Source: Flavobacteriales bacterium UBA6772 (GTDB lineage Bacteria; Bacteroidota; Bacteroidia; Flavobacteriales; UBA7430). Taken from it: a DNA stretch of 14,745 nt. The notes beneath the pieces were generated by a model. The model worked only from the letters and a program-made list of their open reading frames with translations, was not told where the DNA came from and did no database searches. Location: the NCBI GenBank assembly GCA_002453265.1, contig DKGK01000019.1, forward strand, positions 19,549 to 34,293, given 5' to 3'. A program made the position numbers and the translations under genes. Below, piece after piece: positions 6,734-14,396 of this stretch (position 1 is its first letter; each line of letters begins with the position of its first letter).

Positions 6734-7612
6734 TTAATAGTGTAATTCGTCAGTAGTTAGTTTTAAGTATTTACGCACTGCAAAATAAGTGCAGAACCAT
6801 GGAATAAACAAGCCCATTATAAAGATACTTGAATATAATGTTATTTGTGCAGTTGTATTGTGTAAACGTTCTATTTCGGGTAATAAATTTACGCTGTACC
6901 GCACCAATAATTCTATAAATAATATGGAAATAAGAGATGCTATGAGTCCATTTTTTAGGCTTTTAAAAATAAATGGCTTACGAATAAACGATTTTGTAGC
7001 ACCAACTAATTGCATCGTTTTAATTAAAAAACGTTTCGAATAAATTGTTAATCGTATAGACGAGTTGATCAGGGCTATAGCGATTAAACTAAATACCAGA
7101 CTTAATAACAAAAGCGTATAACTTACTTTTTTAAGATTGTCTTTTAAAAGTTTTAAAAGCGATTTATCGTAAACAACCTTTTGCACAACATTTACAGCAA
7201 GTAATTCTGCCTCTATACTTTCGGCTTCGTTTGTTTGGGTATAATAAGCCTGAAAGTGAACGTCTATTGCATCAGTAAGTGGATTAAATCCTAAGAATTC
7301 AATAAAGTCTTCTCCTAAGTCATTTTCCAGTTTACTTGCAGCTTCCTCTTTAGATATAAATTCGGTTGATTTAATATGCTCACTCAACTCAAGCTGTCGC
7401 TGAAATTGTTTTATAGCAACTTGCTTTGCTTCTGGTTTAAGTAAAACTGTAAAAGTAATATTCTCCTGTACTTTATTGGCAATAGACTTAGAATGGTATA
7501 ATACAGTACTAAGCAGTCCTATTAAAAACAAGACCAAGGTCATGCTTATAATAACGGATAAATAAGAAGACCGTAATCTTCTTTTATTGAACTTGTCTTG
7601 TTTTTGAATCAT
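6734..7612 (-). CDS. ftsX: Cell division ABC transporter permease FtsX
   Basis: This 292-residue inner-membrane protein has the FtsX arrangement: cytoplasmic N-terminus, TM1 at about 18-39, a periplasmic domain at about 45-160, then three TMs at about 164-184, 221-238 and 258-280. The family signature IKTMQLVGATKSFIRKPF (197-214) lies between TM2 and TM3. With the ATPase FtsE, FtsX couples divisome assembly to peptidoglycan hydrolase activation. FtsE is not next to it; in Bacteroidota ftsE is commonly elsewhere. It is the first gene of a compact operon (ftsX, DUF3098, uppP). Upstream is the terminator of the decayed receptor gene; only a weak -7-like sequence (TAAATTAG) is seen near the start. 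Confidence 0.93.
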   Translation of the reverse strand: MIQKQDKFNKRRLRSSYLSVIISMTLVLFLIGLLSTVLYHSKSIANKVQENITFTVLLKPEAKQVAIKQFQRQLELSEHIKSTEFISKEEAASKLENDLGEDFIEFLGFNPLTDAIDVHFQAYYTQTNEAESIEAELLAVNVVQKVVYDKSLLKLLKDNLKKVSYTLLLLSLVFSLIAIALINSSIRLTIYSKRFLIKTMQLVGATKSFIRKPFIFKSLKNGLIASLISILFIELLVRYSVNLLPEIERLHNTTAQITLYSSIFIMGLFIPWFCTYFAVRKYLKLTTDELHY

Positions 7613-7659
7613 TGTGGGCTAATTTACAATTTCAGTCTTAAAAATCAGATATATATTAC

Positions 7660-7691
7660 AAAAAAAAAGGCTCCATAAATGGAGCCTTTTT
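7660..7691 (-). terminator. Rho-independent terminator of the TonB-dependent receptor (pseudo)gene
   Basis: AAAAGGCTCCA (7665-7675) and TGGAGCCTTTT (7680-7690) pair over 11 bp around the loop TAAA, followed on the minus strand by a run of nine T (7668-7660). It lies 20 bases after the receptor stop codon. The A-run and T-run on opposite flanks give it some bidirectional character, but no plus-strand gene ends here. Confidence 0.9.
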
Positions 7692-7711
7692 AGAATATAT
7701 TTCGGGTATTA

Positions 7712-10219
7712 TTAAAACTTGAAAGTAAGTTTCGAGTAGTAAAAAGCACCACTGAATCCCATTTGTACTGAATCCCAAATTCCACCAGTTTCGGTAGCTA
7801 CAGGATGTTGCATTGTAGGGTATTTATTAAGAATATTTGTACCCCCTATATTTACTGTTAATTTGTTGCTTACGTCGTAGCTTAGATTTAGGTCTGCTGT
7901 TATTCTACTATCGTAGTTGTCTGTAACAAGGTCTTTGTAGGCATCATATCCTTCATCACCTTCTACTAAAACATCTTCAAAGTAGAAGTCCCAGTTTAGT
8001 AGCTCTACTTTATCGAAACGTACAAATCTTAACATTGCTTTAAACTTTTCGTATTTGTAGTCTACAGTTAAATTAATTTTACTGTTAGGAGCAGAAGCTA
8101 AAAGGAAAGATTTTTCTCTGTCTCCAAAGTAGATATCTTCTTTTCCAGCTAATTTTTCAGAAGTATTTACATCGCCTAATTCCATAGAATTAAAATTAGC
8201 GGCCAAAGATGCAACAATACGGTGCTTTCCGAACATATCTGCATAAGACATTACAATATCTACCCCTTTGGTTCTTGTGTCAATTGCATTCGAGAAAAAT
8301 TGAGCCGCACCAATATTAAGTGCTTGTAATTCTGCACCAATTTGTTCGTCATCATCTCCAAAAGCACCTGTAAGAACTACACGATCTTTAATATCAACTG
8401 AGTAAAAATATACAGTTGCAGAGAATGTCCCTAATTTTGCTGTAAGACCAATGCTCATAATAGTCGCTTTCTCTTCTTTTAAAGCTTCAATACCTAAAGC
8501 TCTTGTAAGTGGGCTGTCGTTAGATGCAATAATTTTATCTATTGGCGTACCTCCCACAAACTCAGTAAAAGTTGTGTTGAAGTGAACTTGCGCTAAGTAA
8601 GGCGCTCTAAAGCTTATTGAGAATGAACCTCTGGCAGCAATTTTTTCACGAATTTAATAGCGAGATGCTACTTTATAGTTTAATGTTTTCCCAAAGTCAT
8701 TGTAGTTTTCTGCACGAAGTGCTGTAGCGATCATTAGTCTTTCATTAATGTCTAGTTCTGCATCTACATATAAATCTACATTCGAACGATAAGCATTCAG
8801 TTCATTAGATGGTTGGAATCCCGGAAATCCTTGAGATCCAGCGGCAAGTCCAGCAATATCAACTTGAGTAACAATTCCATCTATTACTGTGTCTATTACT
8901 CCGTAGTTTTTCCACGAACCTTCTTCTCCTGCAAAAATATTATAACGTTCTATACGATGTTCAGCACCCACAGCTATGTTTAGTCCATTCATAATATTTT
9001 CAAAATATTTAGAGGAGGTAACTCTTGTGGTATTTTGGCTCAAGCCATATCCACCTGCACCAAAGCTTGTAGATGAAGAAGCTCCAAGGGAAGCATTTAA
9101 AGTTCCATCTATTAAATAGTGAAAGTTGTTTGCTCCAAAAGTATTGTTCATGTCAATATTCCATCCATTTAAAATACTCTTTACTCCTATAGAAAAAGAC
9201 TTATCGCCGATTATAGATTTAATTTTTGGATCAAATCCATACGGGTAAATCTCTGGTATATTACGACTGTCATCTGCTTCACGCGTCCAAGCATAAGCCT
9301 GTGTATCTCTGTAGTTAGATCCACCAAAAGCGTAAAGGTTTGCATTTTTACTCAAAGGAATTTGTGCATTAAAGTAAGTTGCTAGGTTATCGCCAGAAGC
9401 TAAACCAATTTGACGTCTCCAAATTAAACCTTCGTAGTCTTCGTGCCCGGGATTTGAGGGTCTATTGGTGTGTTCATTCTTTAAATAATCGATTGTCATA
9501 TTTAAGAATCCACCATCACCTATCTCTACACCGTAGTTTCCACTTAAGTGCATTTTTTCTCCATCAAATTTTTTATTGTAAGCTGGATCTATATAGTCAT
9601 TAATGTCTGTGGGTGTAGTTGCATTGTATGCACCAGTCATAACAGAACTGTTAAATTCGTTTACGCTAGATTTTAATACAATATTAATAACTCCTGCAAT
9701 GGCATCTGAACCATATTGTGCAGAAGCCCCAACTCTAAGAATTTCAATACGTTCGATAGCAGAAACAGGAATGGTATTTAAATCTGTTCCCGTATTACCA
9801 CGTCCACGCGAACCGAAAATATTAACATGAGCACTTTGGTGACGACGTTTACCGTTTACCAATACAAGTGTTTGATCTGGACCTAATCCTCTAAGGGTTG
9901 CAGGATCTAGGTGATCTGCACCATCGGCTCCCGATTGCTTGTTTGAGTTAAAAGAAGGTGCAGCATATTGAAGTAATTGGTTTATATCTACTTGTCCTAC
10001 ACTATTAGCTATTTCAGAAATATTGATCACATCTACTGCTACAGGACTTTCTGTAACTGTACGATTTGGAGATCTAGTCCCTACAATTTCTAAACTTTGT
10101 AAAAACATTCCCTCTTGTAAAGTAATGTTTATTACGGAGCGGCCATTTACTTGTGTCTTTTGATCTGTATAACCAACAAACGTGTAACTTAATATTGTAC
10201 TTGTATTGCTACAATCAAT
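7712..10219 (-). pseudogene. TonB-dependent outer-membrane receptor, degraded (5' truncation plus internal stop)
   Basis: One reading frame of 836 codons is broken by a single TAA at 8654-8656. Upstream of it is the tail of a CarboxypepD_reg-like domain (LSYTFVGYTDQKTQ, NGRSVINITLQEG), then the plug: SPVAVDV, QLLQYAAPSFNSNKQ, LRGLGPDQTLVLVNGKRR, IPVSAIERIEILR, AQYGSDAIAGVINIVLK. Then barrel strands run into the stop after NYKVASRY. The same frame continues IREKIAARGSFSISFRAP and so on through a normal C-terminus ending YYSKLTFKF. The barrel motif spans the stop exactly, so one codon (perhaps Lys AAA) became TAA. Upstream, the frame meets TAA at 10220-10222, and no signal peptide or first half of the N-terminal domain exists in any frame before the next gene. 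With two lesions it should not give a working receptor. Internal ATG (10108) and GTG (8557) codons are not real starts. Confidence 0.88.
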
Positions 10220-10251
10220 TTAAGTTTGAGCAGTAAAGATATTAAAACTGT

Positions 10252-10269
10252 GATTTCTTGGAAGAAATC
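10252..10269 (-). terminator. Hairpin after the DUF3108 gene, possible weak terminator
   Basis: GATTTCTT and AAGAAATC are perfect inverted copies separated by GG. On the minus strand the hairpin is followed by ACAGTTTTAAT, so it may act as a weak terminator for the DUF3108 operon. It also marks the region where the receptor pseudogene has lost its 5' end. The stem is AT-rich and the T-tract short. Confidence 0.35.
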
Positions 10270-10293
10270 TTTACAAATGAATTGAATGTATAA

Positions 10294-11037
10294 TTACTTC
10301 TCCATAATAAATTGAAGAGGTGCTTTTAAGCCTTTGAATTCTAGTAAATCCATCTTAATAGAACCCACCATAACTTTTGTTTCTATGCGCAAAGGAATTT
10401 TATTTTCATCATCGCTAACCCAAATACACATTCCGTATTCATCGTTAAATACTCTACCTGCTTCAAGTTGTGGAATCCATTTTGTACTGGGAATATTTCC
10501 AAATTTAGTTTTTATCGTGTCTTTTCCGCTGTAAATAATTTCCGAAGACAAAAAAGAATCGTCTAAATATACTTGCAAAGGAATACTTTGCCCAATAGCA
10601 ATACTGTCTTGATTTAAAGTTCTTAAGTAATAAAACATCGAGAGAATGTCTTGTGTGTTGTTAGTTAGAGTTATTGTATCTCTTGTGCTTTCGGCTTGGT
10701 TTAATTCGTAGTTGAAAAACACATTTTCGTTCTTACTATAATTACCTTCATTTACATTTCTATTAAAATAGAGCGGACACAAACAACTATCTGTTGAAAT
10801 ACTTTCGTAATAATCTCTAACTTTAAAAAAGAAGTTAAACAAACCAGTAGATTTTCCATAAGCACTAAATTGATAGGTATTCTCTTTTTCGGTAACTTTT
10901 AATAATGCTGTCCCAGCGACTAAAGGTCCATAATGCACCTTGTATTCTAATTGTTCACCGTTTAAAAAAGGCATACTACTTTGGGCAAAAGAAGAAAAAT
11001 TAGCGCAAATAAAAAGAAGAAAAATAAGTTTTTGCAT
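10294..11037 (-). CDS. DUF3108 periplasmic protein
   Basis: This 247-residue protein has a signal peptide at about 1-18 (ending SSFAQ). The start of the mature part, FLNGEQLEYKVHYGPLVAGTALLKV, is the DUF3108 hallmark, and the rest (RDYYESISTDSCLCPLYFNRNVNEG, ILSMFYYLRTL, KWIPQLEAGRVFNDEYGMCIWVSDDENKIPLRIET) follows that family through its predicted all-beta fold. The function is not established; it is expected to be periplasmic or surface-linked. Its ATG overlaps the stop of the upstream barrel gene (TAATG, one shared base), so the two are translationally coupled and probably work together in the envelope. Confidence 0.85.
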   Translation of the reverse strand: MQKLIFLLFICANFSSFAQSSMPFLNGEQLEYKVHYGPLVAGTALLKVTEKENTYQFSAYGKSTGLFNFFFKVRDYYESISTDSCLCPLYFNRNVNEGNYSKNENVFFNYELNQAESTRDTITLTNNTQDILSMFYYLRTLNQDSIAIGQSIPLQVYLDDSFLSSEIIYSGKDTIKTKFGNIPSTKWIPQLEAGRVFNDEYGMCIWVSDDENKIPLRIETKVMVGSIKMDLLEFKGLKAPLQFIMEK

Positions 11038-12260
11038 TAGTCAAATCTTGTGTTAACTACATTGTTGTATAAAGACCCAAAGGTGTAGCTTAAGCCTATA
11101 AATGCGTAGTAGTTATAGTTAGAAGCCAGCTCTTTTTGTTGTAATAAAACATCTTCATAATTTACGCCAACACCAGATAATTCAATTTGACTTCTATTAA
11201 ACTCAAAGGAAAACCACGTATTTAGGTTAAGCCCTTTTAGTATTCTGATGTCTAGATTGCAATTTAAATTTAAATCAAATTTATTTCCTGGCAAGAATAG
11301 ATCTTTTGACTGTAAACCTATGTCTATACTACCCCACTTCTGAATACTTTCGTAGTTCACACTAAGTTCTTGGAAAAAGTAATTTTCGGTAGTTTTAAAG
11401 AAAATTGTGGTATCAATATAGTTATTATACTGATTACCGATACCATATAAAAACCTCAACTGATGCTCATTGGCTTCTGAGTATGGAAAAATATTGTACT
11501 CTATGGCTGGTAAGAAACTAATACCTGATTTTAAATTTGAATAAGTACTGTGCGTATAGTCTGTGAATGCACCTACAGAAATGTGTTTGTTTACACTTTT
11601 TACAACTAGCAGGTTAGCGTAATTAGATTCTGTAGTAATTATTGTTTTTTCTCCGTCATACAAGAATATATTTTTCTCATGATTAAGGTTTAAAGAGCTT
11701 TCTACTTTCAATTTTTCTGTTATTTTATTTCCTGATAATCGCAAACTTAAGTATTCACTTTTGTAGGTTTCTCTTCCGTTTAATCTAGCATTAGCTCTAA
11801 TTTTATAAACCCAATAACTCCATGGGTCTTTTTCTAATAATAGCTCGTCAACAATAATAGGTTTGTAAACAATAGAGATATTATTAGCGACTGAACTGTG
11901 TTTTACAAAATCGAATAAGCCCTTATTTAATATATCTACATGAGCAATACGTGTTTCATCATCACTAGCATCTGGTCTCATATTTACAATTAATGTATCA
12001 TTAAGATGCGTAAATTCTTGTTGCCCTATAAATCGAAACGAATAGCTATTCCCTCCTGCACCGGTTTCGTTCTGAGCAACAATAATATGGACTTTGGATT
12101 CTTTAGGTTCTCTTATAAAGTTAATATAAGGAATTTCTGTTTGAATGTAATTCTGATCACAGCCCCAAGCGCAATCTAAAAATGCAAAAAGTTTATCATT
12201 GTTTTGACCTTGTACAAAAGAGGAAAGTATTAGTAAGCTACTTAAAATAATTTTTTTCAC
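11037..12260 (-). CDS. Predicted outer-membrane beta-barrel protein, unknown function
   Basis: This 407-residue exported protein starts at a GTG (12258-12260), giving the signal peptide MKKIILSSLLILSSFVQGQ; no ATG would preserve the signal peptide. Residues about 20-130 form a soluble domain (FLDCAWGCDQNYIQTEI, YINFIREPKES, TGAGGNSYSFRFIGQ) with two Cys close together (FLDCAWGCD), which may form a disulfide. Residues about 145-407 alternate polar and hydrophobic residues in many short strands rich in Tyr, Asn and Leu, typical of an outer-membrane barrel. The last strands are YNYYAFIGLSYTFGSLYNNVV, but the protein ends NTRFD rather than in an aromatic residue. I recall similar Bacteroidota hypotheticals but no named function. 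It is coupled to the following DUF3108 gene by a one-base overlap. Promoter elements are not evident. Confidence 0.7.
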   Translation of the reverse strand: MKKIILSSLLILSSFVQGQNNDKLFAFLDCAWGCDQNYIQTEIPYINFIREPKESKVHIIVAQNETGAGGNSYSFRFIGQQEFTHLNDTLIVNMRPDASDDETRIAHVDILNKGLFDFVKHSSVANNISIVYKPIIVDELLLEKDPWSYWVYKIRANARLNGRETYKSEYLSLRLSGNKITEKLKVESSLNLNHEKNIFLYDGEKTIITTESNYANLLVVKSVNKHISVGAFTDYTHSTYSNLKSGISFLPAIEYNIFPYSEANEHQLRFLYGIGNQYNNYIDTTIFFKTTENYFFQELSVNYESIQKWGSIDIGLQSKDLFLPGNKFDLNLNCNLDIRILKGLNLNTWFSFEFNRSQIELSGVGVNYEDVLLQQKELASNYNYYAFIGLSYTFGSLYNNVVNTRFD

Positions 12261-12368
12261 AAGTAAAATTTTAGAAAAAACGAATTTAACTAATAATTAT
12301 TTTATAGGCTTCTACAAAGGGTGGTAGTTAAAATTTAATTAGAAACCTATATAACTCCAAGTGATGGA

Positions 12369-12391
12369 ATACTCTCAATTGAAAAGAGTAT
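12369..12391. repeat. Inverted repeat in the ruvC / barrel-gene divergent region
   Basis: ATACTCT and AGAGTAT flank a 9-nt loop, 36 bases before the ruvC GTG. It lies in the 166-base gap between two divergent genes, where no TAnnTTTG box is clear on either strand. It could be an operator or a leader hairpin of the ruvC transcript. Confidence 0.3.
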
Positions 12392-12426
12392 ATTTATCGG
12401 ATTACTAAAACACTAAAAATAGTTAA

Positions 12427-12978
12427 GTGCAGGAAGAGAAAATCATTTTAGGTATAGATCCCGGAACAAGTATTATGGGTTTTGGACTGATAAAAAAAAC
12501 AGGATCAAAATTTGAGATGATTATGATGGATGTTTTAATAATGACCAAAATAAATGACCCCTATCTGAAACTCCAAAAAATATTTCAGAAAACACTTGCC
12601 ATAATCGACCATTACCACCCCGATGAAGTTGCTTTAGAAGCTCCTTTTTTCGGTAAAAATGTTCAGTCTATGCTCAAACTAGGAAGAGCACAAGGCGTAG
12701 CAATGGCTGCTGCTTTACAAAGAGATATCCCTGTAACAGAATACGCACCTTTAAAAATTAAGAAATCTATTACTGGCAGAGGTTCCGCTTCTAAAGAGCA
12801 AGTTGCTGCTATGTTAATGCAAATGTTAAACATTAAGGAAATGCCTAAATATTTAGACGCTACAGATGGTTTAGCTACTGCGATGTGCCATGGTTTACAA
12901 AATGGTGCTATTACATCCGGAAAAGGAAAATCATCTTGGGCTAGTTTTGTTAAGAACAACCAAGACAGAGTTGGCTGA
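12427..12978 (+). CDS. ruvC: Crossover junction endodeoxyribonuclease RuvC
   Basis: This is the Holliday-junction resolvase that cleaves four-way junctions with RuvAB during recombinational repair. The protein has 183 residues, near the usual 170-190. All four catalytic acidic residues are visible: D11 (ILGIDPGTS), E71 (VALEAPFFGKN), and D144 and D147 (YLDATDGLATAMCH). KNVQSMLKLGRAQGV and YAPLKIKKSITGRGSASKEQV are standard RuvC segments. The only start that fits the family N-terminus is the GTG at 12427, so M1 is read from GTG. It ends with a short basic tail (KGKSSWASFVKNNQ). It is transcribed alone, divergent from the barrel gene, with a hairpin just past the stop. ruvA and ruvB are not in the window. 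Confidence 0.97.
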   Translation: MQEEKIILGIDPGTSIMGFGLIKKTGSKFEMIMMDVLIMTKINDPYLKLQKIFQKTLAIIDHYHPDEVALEAPFFGKNVQSMLKLGRAQGVAMAAALQRDIPVTEYAPLKIKKSITGRGSASKEQVAAMLMQMLNIKEMPKYLDATDGLATAMCHGLQNGAITSGKGKSSWASFVKNNQDRVG

Positions 12979-12979
12979 G

Positions 12980-12998
12980 TACGCAATTGTATTGCGTA
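12980..12998 (+). terminator. Hairpin after ruvC, possible terminator
   Basis: TACGCAAT and ATTGCGTA form a perfect 8-bp stem with a 3-nt loop, starting one base after the ruvC stop. The T-tract (13011-13016) comes 12 bases further on, which is farther than in a classic terminator, so efficiency is uncertain. Confidence 0.45.
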
Positions 12999-13040
12999 TT
13001 AACAATAGGCTTTTTTGAAAAATAAAGTTCCGATTTTATA

Positions 13041-13065
13041 CCCAATAGATTTGTGTTTTATTGGG
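13041..13065 (+). terminator. Second hairpin downstream of ruvC
   Basis: CCCAATA (13041-13047) pairs with TATTGGG (13059-13065) around an 11-nt loop. A T-rich stretch (13068-13080) follows on the plus strand. It may back up the first hairpin in ending the ruvC transcript. Confidence 0.3.
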
Positions 13066-13704
13066 CACTTGTTTCTCTTTGAAATACAATTAGGAAGCTT
13101 ATAAAAGAATAATCATACTATAATCGCTATTCTAGATGTTCTACAATTTTCAAGAAAGAGTCATATTTGTAATCAATTTTTAAAAGAAGTAGTTTATCTG
13201 ATTTAAATTAAGAATCAAATATTATGCTTTTAAAAATAAATAGCATACAATTGAGTATACTAAAGAAAAAGCAGGGTCAAATTCTCAATAAATTTTATAA
13301 ACGACAATCCTAACTGCTTAATAAAAAGGTATGCGTAAATAAATATATAATTTACAATTGTAGAATTACTGATTATTTTTTTTTGTAATAATAACCAGAT
13401 GTTTAAGTGTTATAGATTTAGTAATCTAATGTGTTTTAAATAGCTTGCTAATTCTTGTTACAAATTAAAGATTTATAAAATCTCAGATGACTAAACTGTT
13501 ATTTTATCCAATATTATTTCTCAAATATAATATTAACAATAGTTGACAAAGAAAACTAAAGTAATAATATCTGATAGGCTTAGATAAAACTGACTTTTAT
13601 TCCTCAATTAAAAAATATTTTATAGTATTTTGTTGAGATAATCTTTATTGTAGGATAGAAAAAATAAGAATTAATAAAATACTTTAAGTGTATTAAATAC
13701 CATT

Positions 13705-13719
13705 AAACTAAACTAAACT
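13705..13719. repeat. Three tandem copies of AAACT
   Basis: Three perfect 5-base units lie in tandem, partly overlapping the palindrome AACTGCAGTT that follows. They sit about 60-80 bases upstream of the DUF4402 -7 element, where an activator could bind. Three copies are few and may be chance in AT-rich DNA. Confidence 0.4.
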
Positions 13720-13781
13720 GCAGTTCACCGACAAACTAAGTCCATTCAACTATTTTTTTAATGTATAAACCTAAAGCCTTA

Positions 13782-13789
13782 TACATTTG
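13782..13789 (+). promoter_or_regulatory. -7 promoter element of the DUF4402 operon
   Basis: TACATTTG matches TAnnTTTG exactly, 52 bases before the DUF4402 ATG. A T7 run (13753-13759) lies about where the -33 element is expected; no exact TTG is present there. Transcription would start near 13794-13796, right at the base of the leader hairpin. Confidence 0.55.
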
Positions 13790-13797
13790 CAAGCAAT

Positions 13798-13820
13798 AAT
13801 AATAGAATTGTTCTATTATT
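13798..13820 (+). promoter_or_regulatory. Hairpin in the 5' leader of the DUF4402 mRNA
   Basis: AATAATAGAA (13798-13807) and TTCTATTATT (13811-13820) form a perfect 10-bp stem with the loop TTG. If transcription starts as the -7 box predicts, the mRNA begins with this hairpin. That arrangement is known to protect transcripts from decay in other bacteria. An A-rich unpaired stretch (AACAAAAAAAC) leads to the start codon. Confidence 0.5.
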
Positions 13821-13841
13821 TAACAAAAAAACTTAGCACTT

Positions 13842-14384
13842 ATGAAAAAGAAAATTTTACTAATGGCAATTGCTCTAATGTCAATTGGTATTACAAACAC
13901 TGCAATGGCACAAAAACAAGAAACTGGAACTGCATCAGCTTCTGCTTATATTATTAATCCGATTGCGATTAATAAAACTGTAGATATGAGTTTTGGAAAT
14001 ATAGCAATAGGTACTGGGGTTGGAACTGTACTAATAGCTCCTTCATCAGAAGGAGGGTTAACTATAGGTGGTGATGCTTTTATACCAGCAACAGGAGGAT
14101 CATCTGCAGCTGCAAAATTTACTATTAGTGGAGAAAATTCGTACACTTACACAATTACAATTCCAACTGGAGATCATACCATTACTCATACTAATACTAC
14201 AGATGTAATGATAGTAAATAATTTCACAAGTTCAATTGGTACTGGTGCTGGAGATGGATTCCTAGATGCATCTAATGGTAATCAAGTACTATATGTTGGA
14301 GCAACATTGAATATATCTGGTGACCAACTAACTGGAAGTTATGCAAGTCTTACTGCCTTTGATGTTAAAGTGAATTACAATTAA
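13842..14384 (+). CDS. Secreted DUF4402 protein (possible pilin-like or surface subunit)
   Basis: This 180-residue protein has a signal peptide at about 1-24 (ending AMAQ). The mature part shows the DUF4402 pattern: TGTASASAYIINPIAINKTVDMSFGNIA, GTVLIAPS, AKFTISGENSYTYTITIP, then an Ig-like end LTGSYASLTAFDVKVNYN. It is rich in Thr, Gly, Ser and Ala, has no Cys, and is predicted all-beta. DUF4402 proteins have no proven function that I know of. Their size, beta content and frequent partnership with PapD-like chaperones suggest subunits of a surface fibre, by analogy with chaperone-usher pilins. Here a chaperone gene starts 12 bases after the stop, which supports that reading. It has a good -7 promoter and a leader hairpin, suggesting strong expression. 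The family call is firm; the pilin role is inference. Confidence 0.85.
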   Translation: MKKKILLMAIALMSIGITNTAMAQKQETGTASASAYIINPIAINKTVDMSFGNIAIGTGVGTVLIAPSSEGGLTIGGDAFIPATGGSSAAAKFTISGENSYTYTITIPTGDHTITHTNTTDVMIVNNFTSSIGTGAGDGFLDASNGNQVLYVGATLNISGDQLTGSYASLTAFDVKVNYN

Positions 14385-14396
14385 AAATAAAATATT

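Larger units (their letters stand above)
12979..13841. other. 863-base AT-rich stretch without a recognisable gene
   Basis: No protein-coding frame with a recognisable product is seen on either strand, and stops are dense in all frames. No tRNA, rRNA or CRISPR pattern is visible. It contains the two hairpins after ruvC, a T9 run (13376-13384), the palindromes TACAATTGTA (13353-13362) and AACTGCAGTT (13716-13725), a triple AAACT repeat (13705-13719), and, at its right end, the promoter and leader hairpin of the DUF4402 gene. Much of it could be regulatory sequence or the eroded remains of older genes; the sequence does not decide. Confidence 0.6.

Noticed and set aside
7712..8557. A separate 281-residue protein starting at a GTG, apparently a stand-alone barrel fragment
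   Set aside because: It is in the same frame as the upstream receptor part, and the sequence between them reads on as receptor barrel; it has no signal peptide and no promoter. It is the 3' part of the pseudogene.
8654..10108. A separate 484-residue receptor starting at the ATG at 10108
   Set aside because: Receptor-type sequence continues in frame for 37 codons before that ATG, there is no signal peptide, and half of the barrel is missing. It is part of the same pseudogene.
13260..13335. A possible tRNA or small RNA around the AGCAGGGTCAAATTCTC-like stretch
   Set aside because: No acceptor stem, anticodon arm or full T-loop motif can be folded around it.
13413..13428. Inverted repeat TAGATT / AATCTA in the gene-free stretch
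   Set aside because: The stem is only 6 bp of mostly A and T, with no T-tract or gene next to it; chance is likely.
13543..13570. TTGACA followed after 16 bases by TAATAT, a look-alike of a proteobacterial sigma-70 promoter
   Set aside because: Bacteroidota promoters use TAnnTTTG with a TTG-type -33 element; such a match is expected by chance in AT-rich DNA, and no gene follows at a suitable distance.
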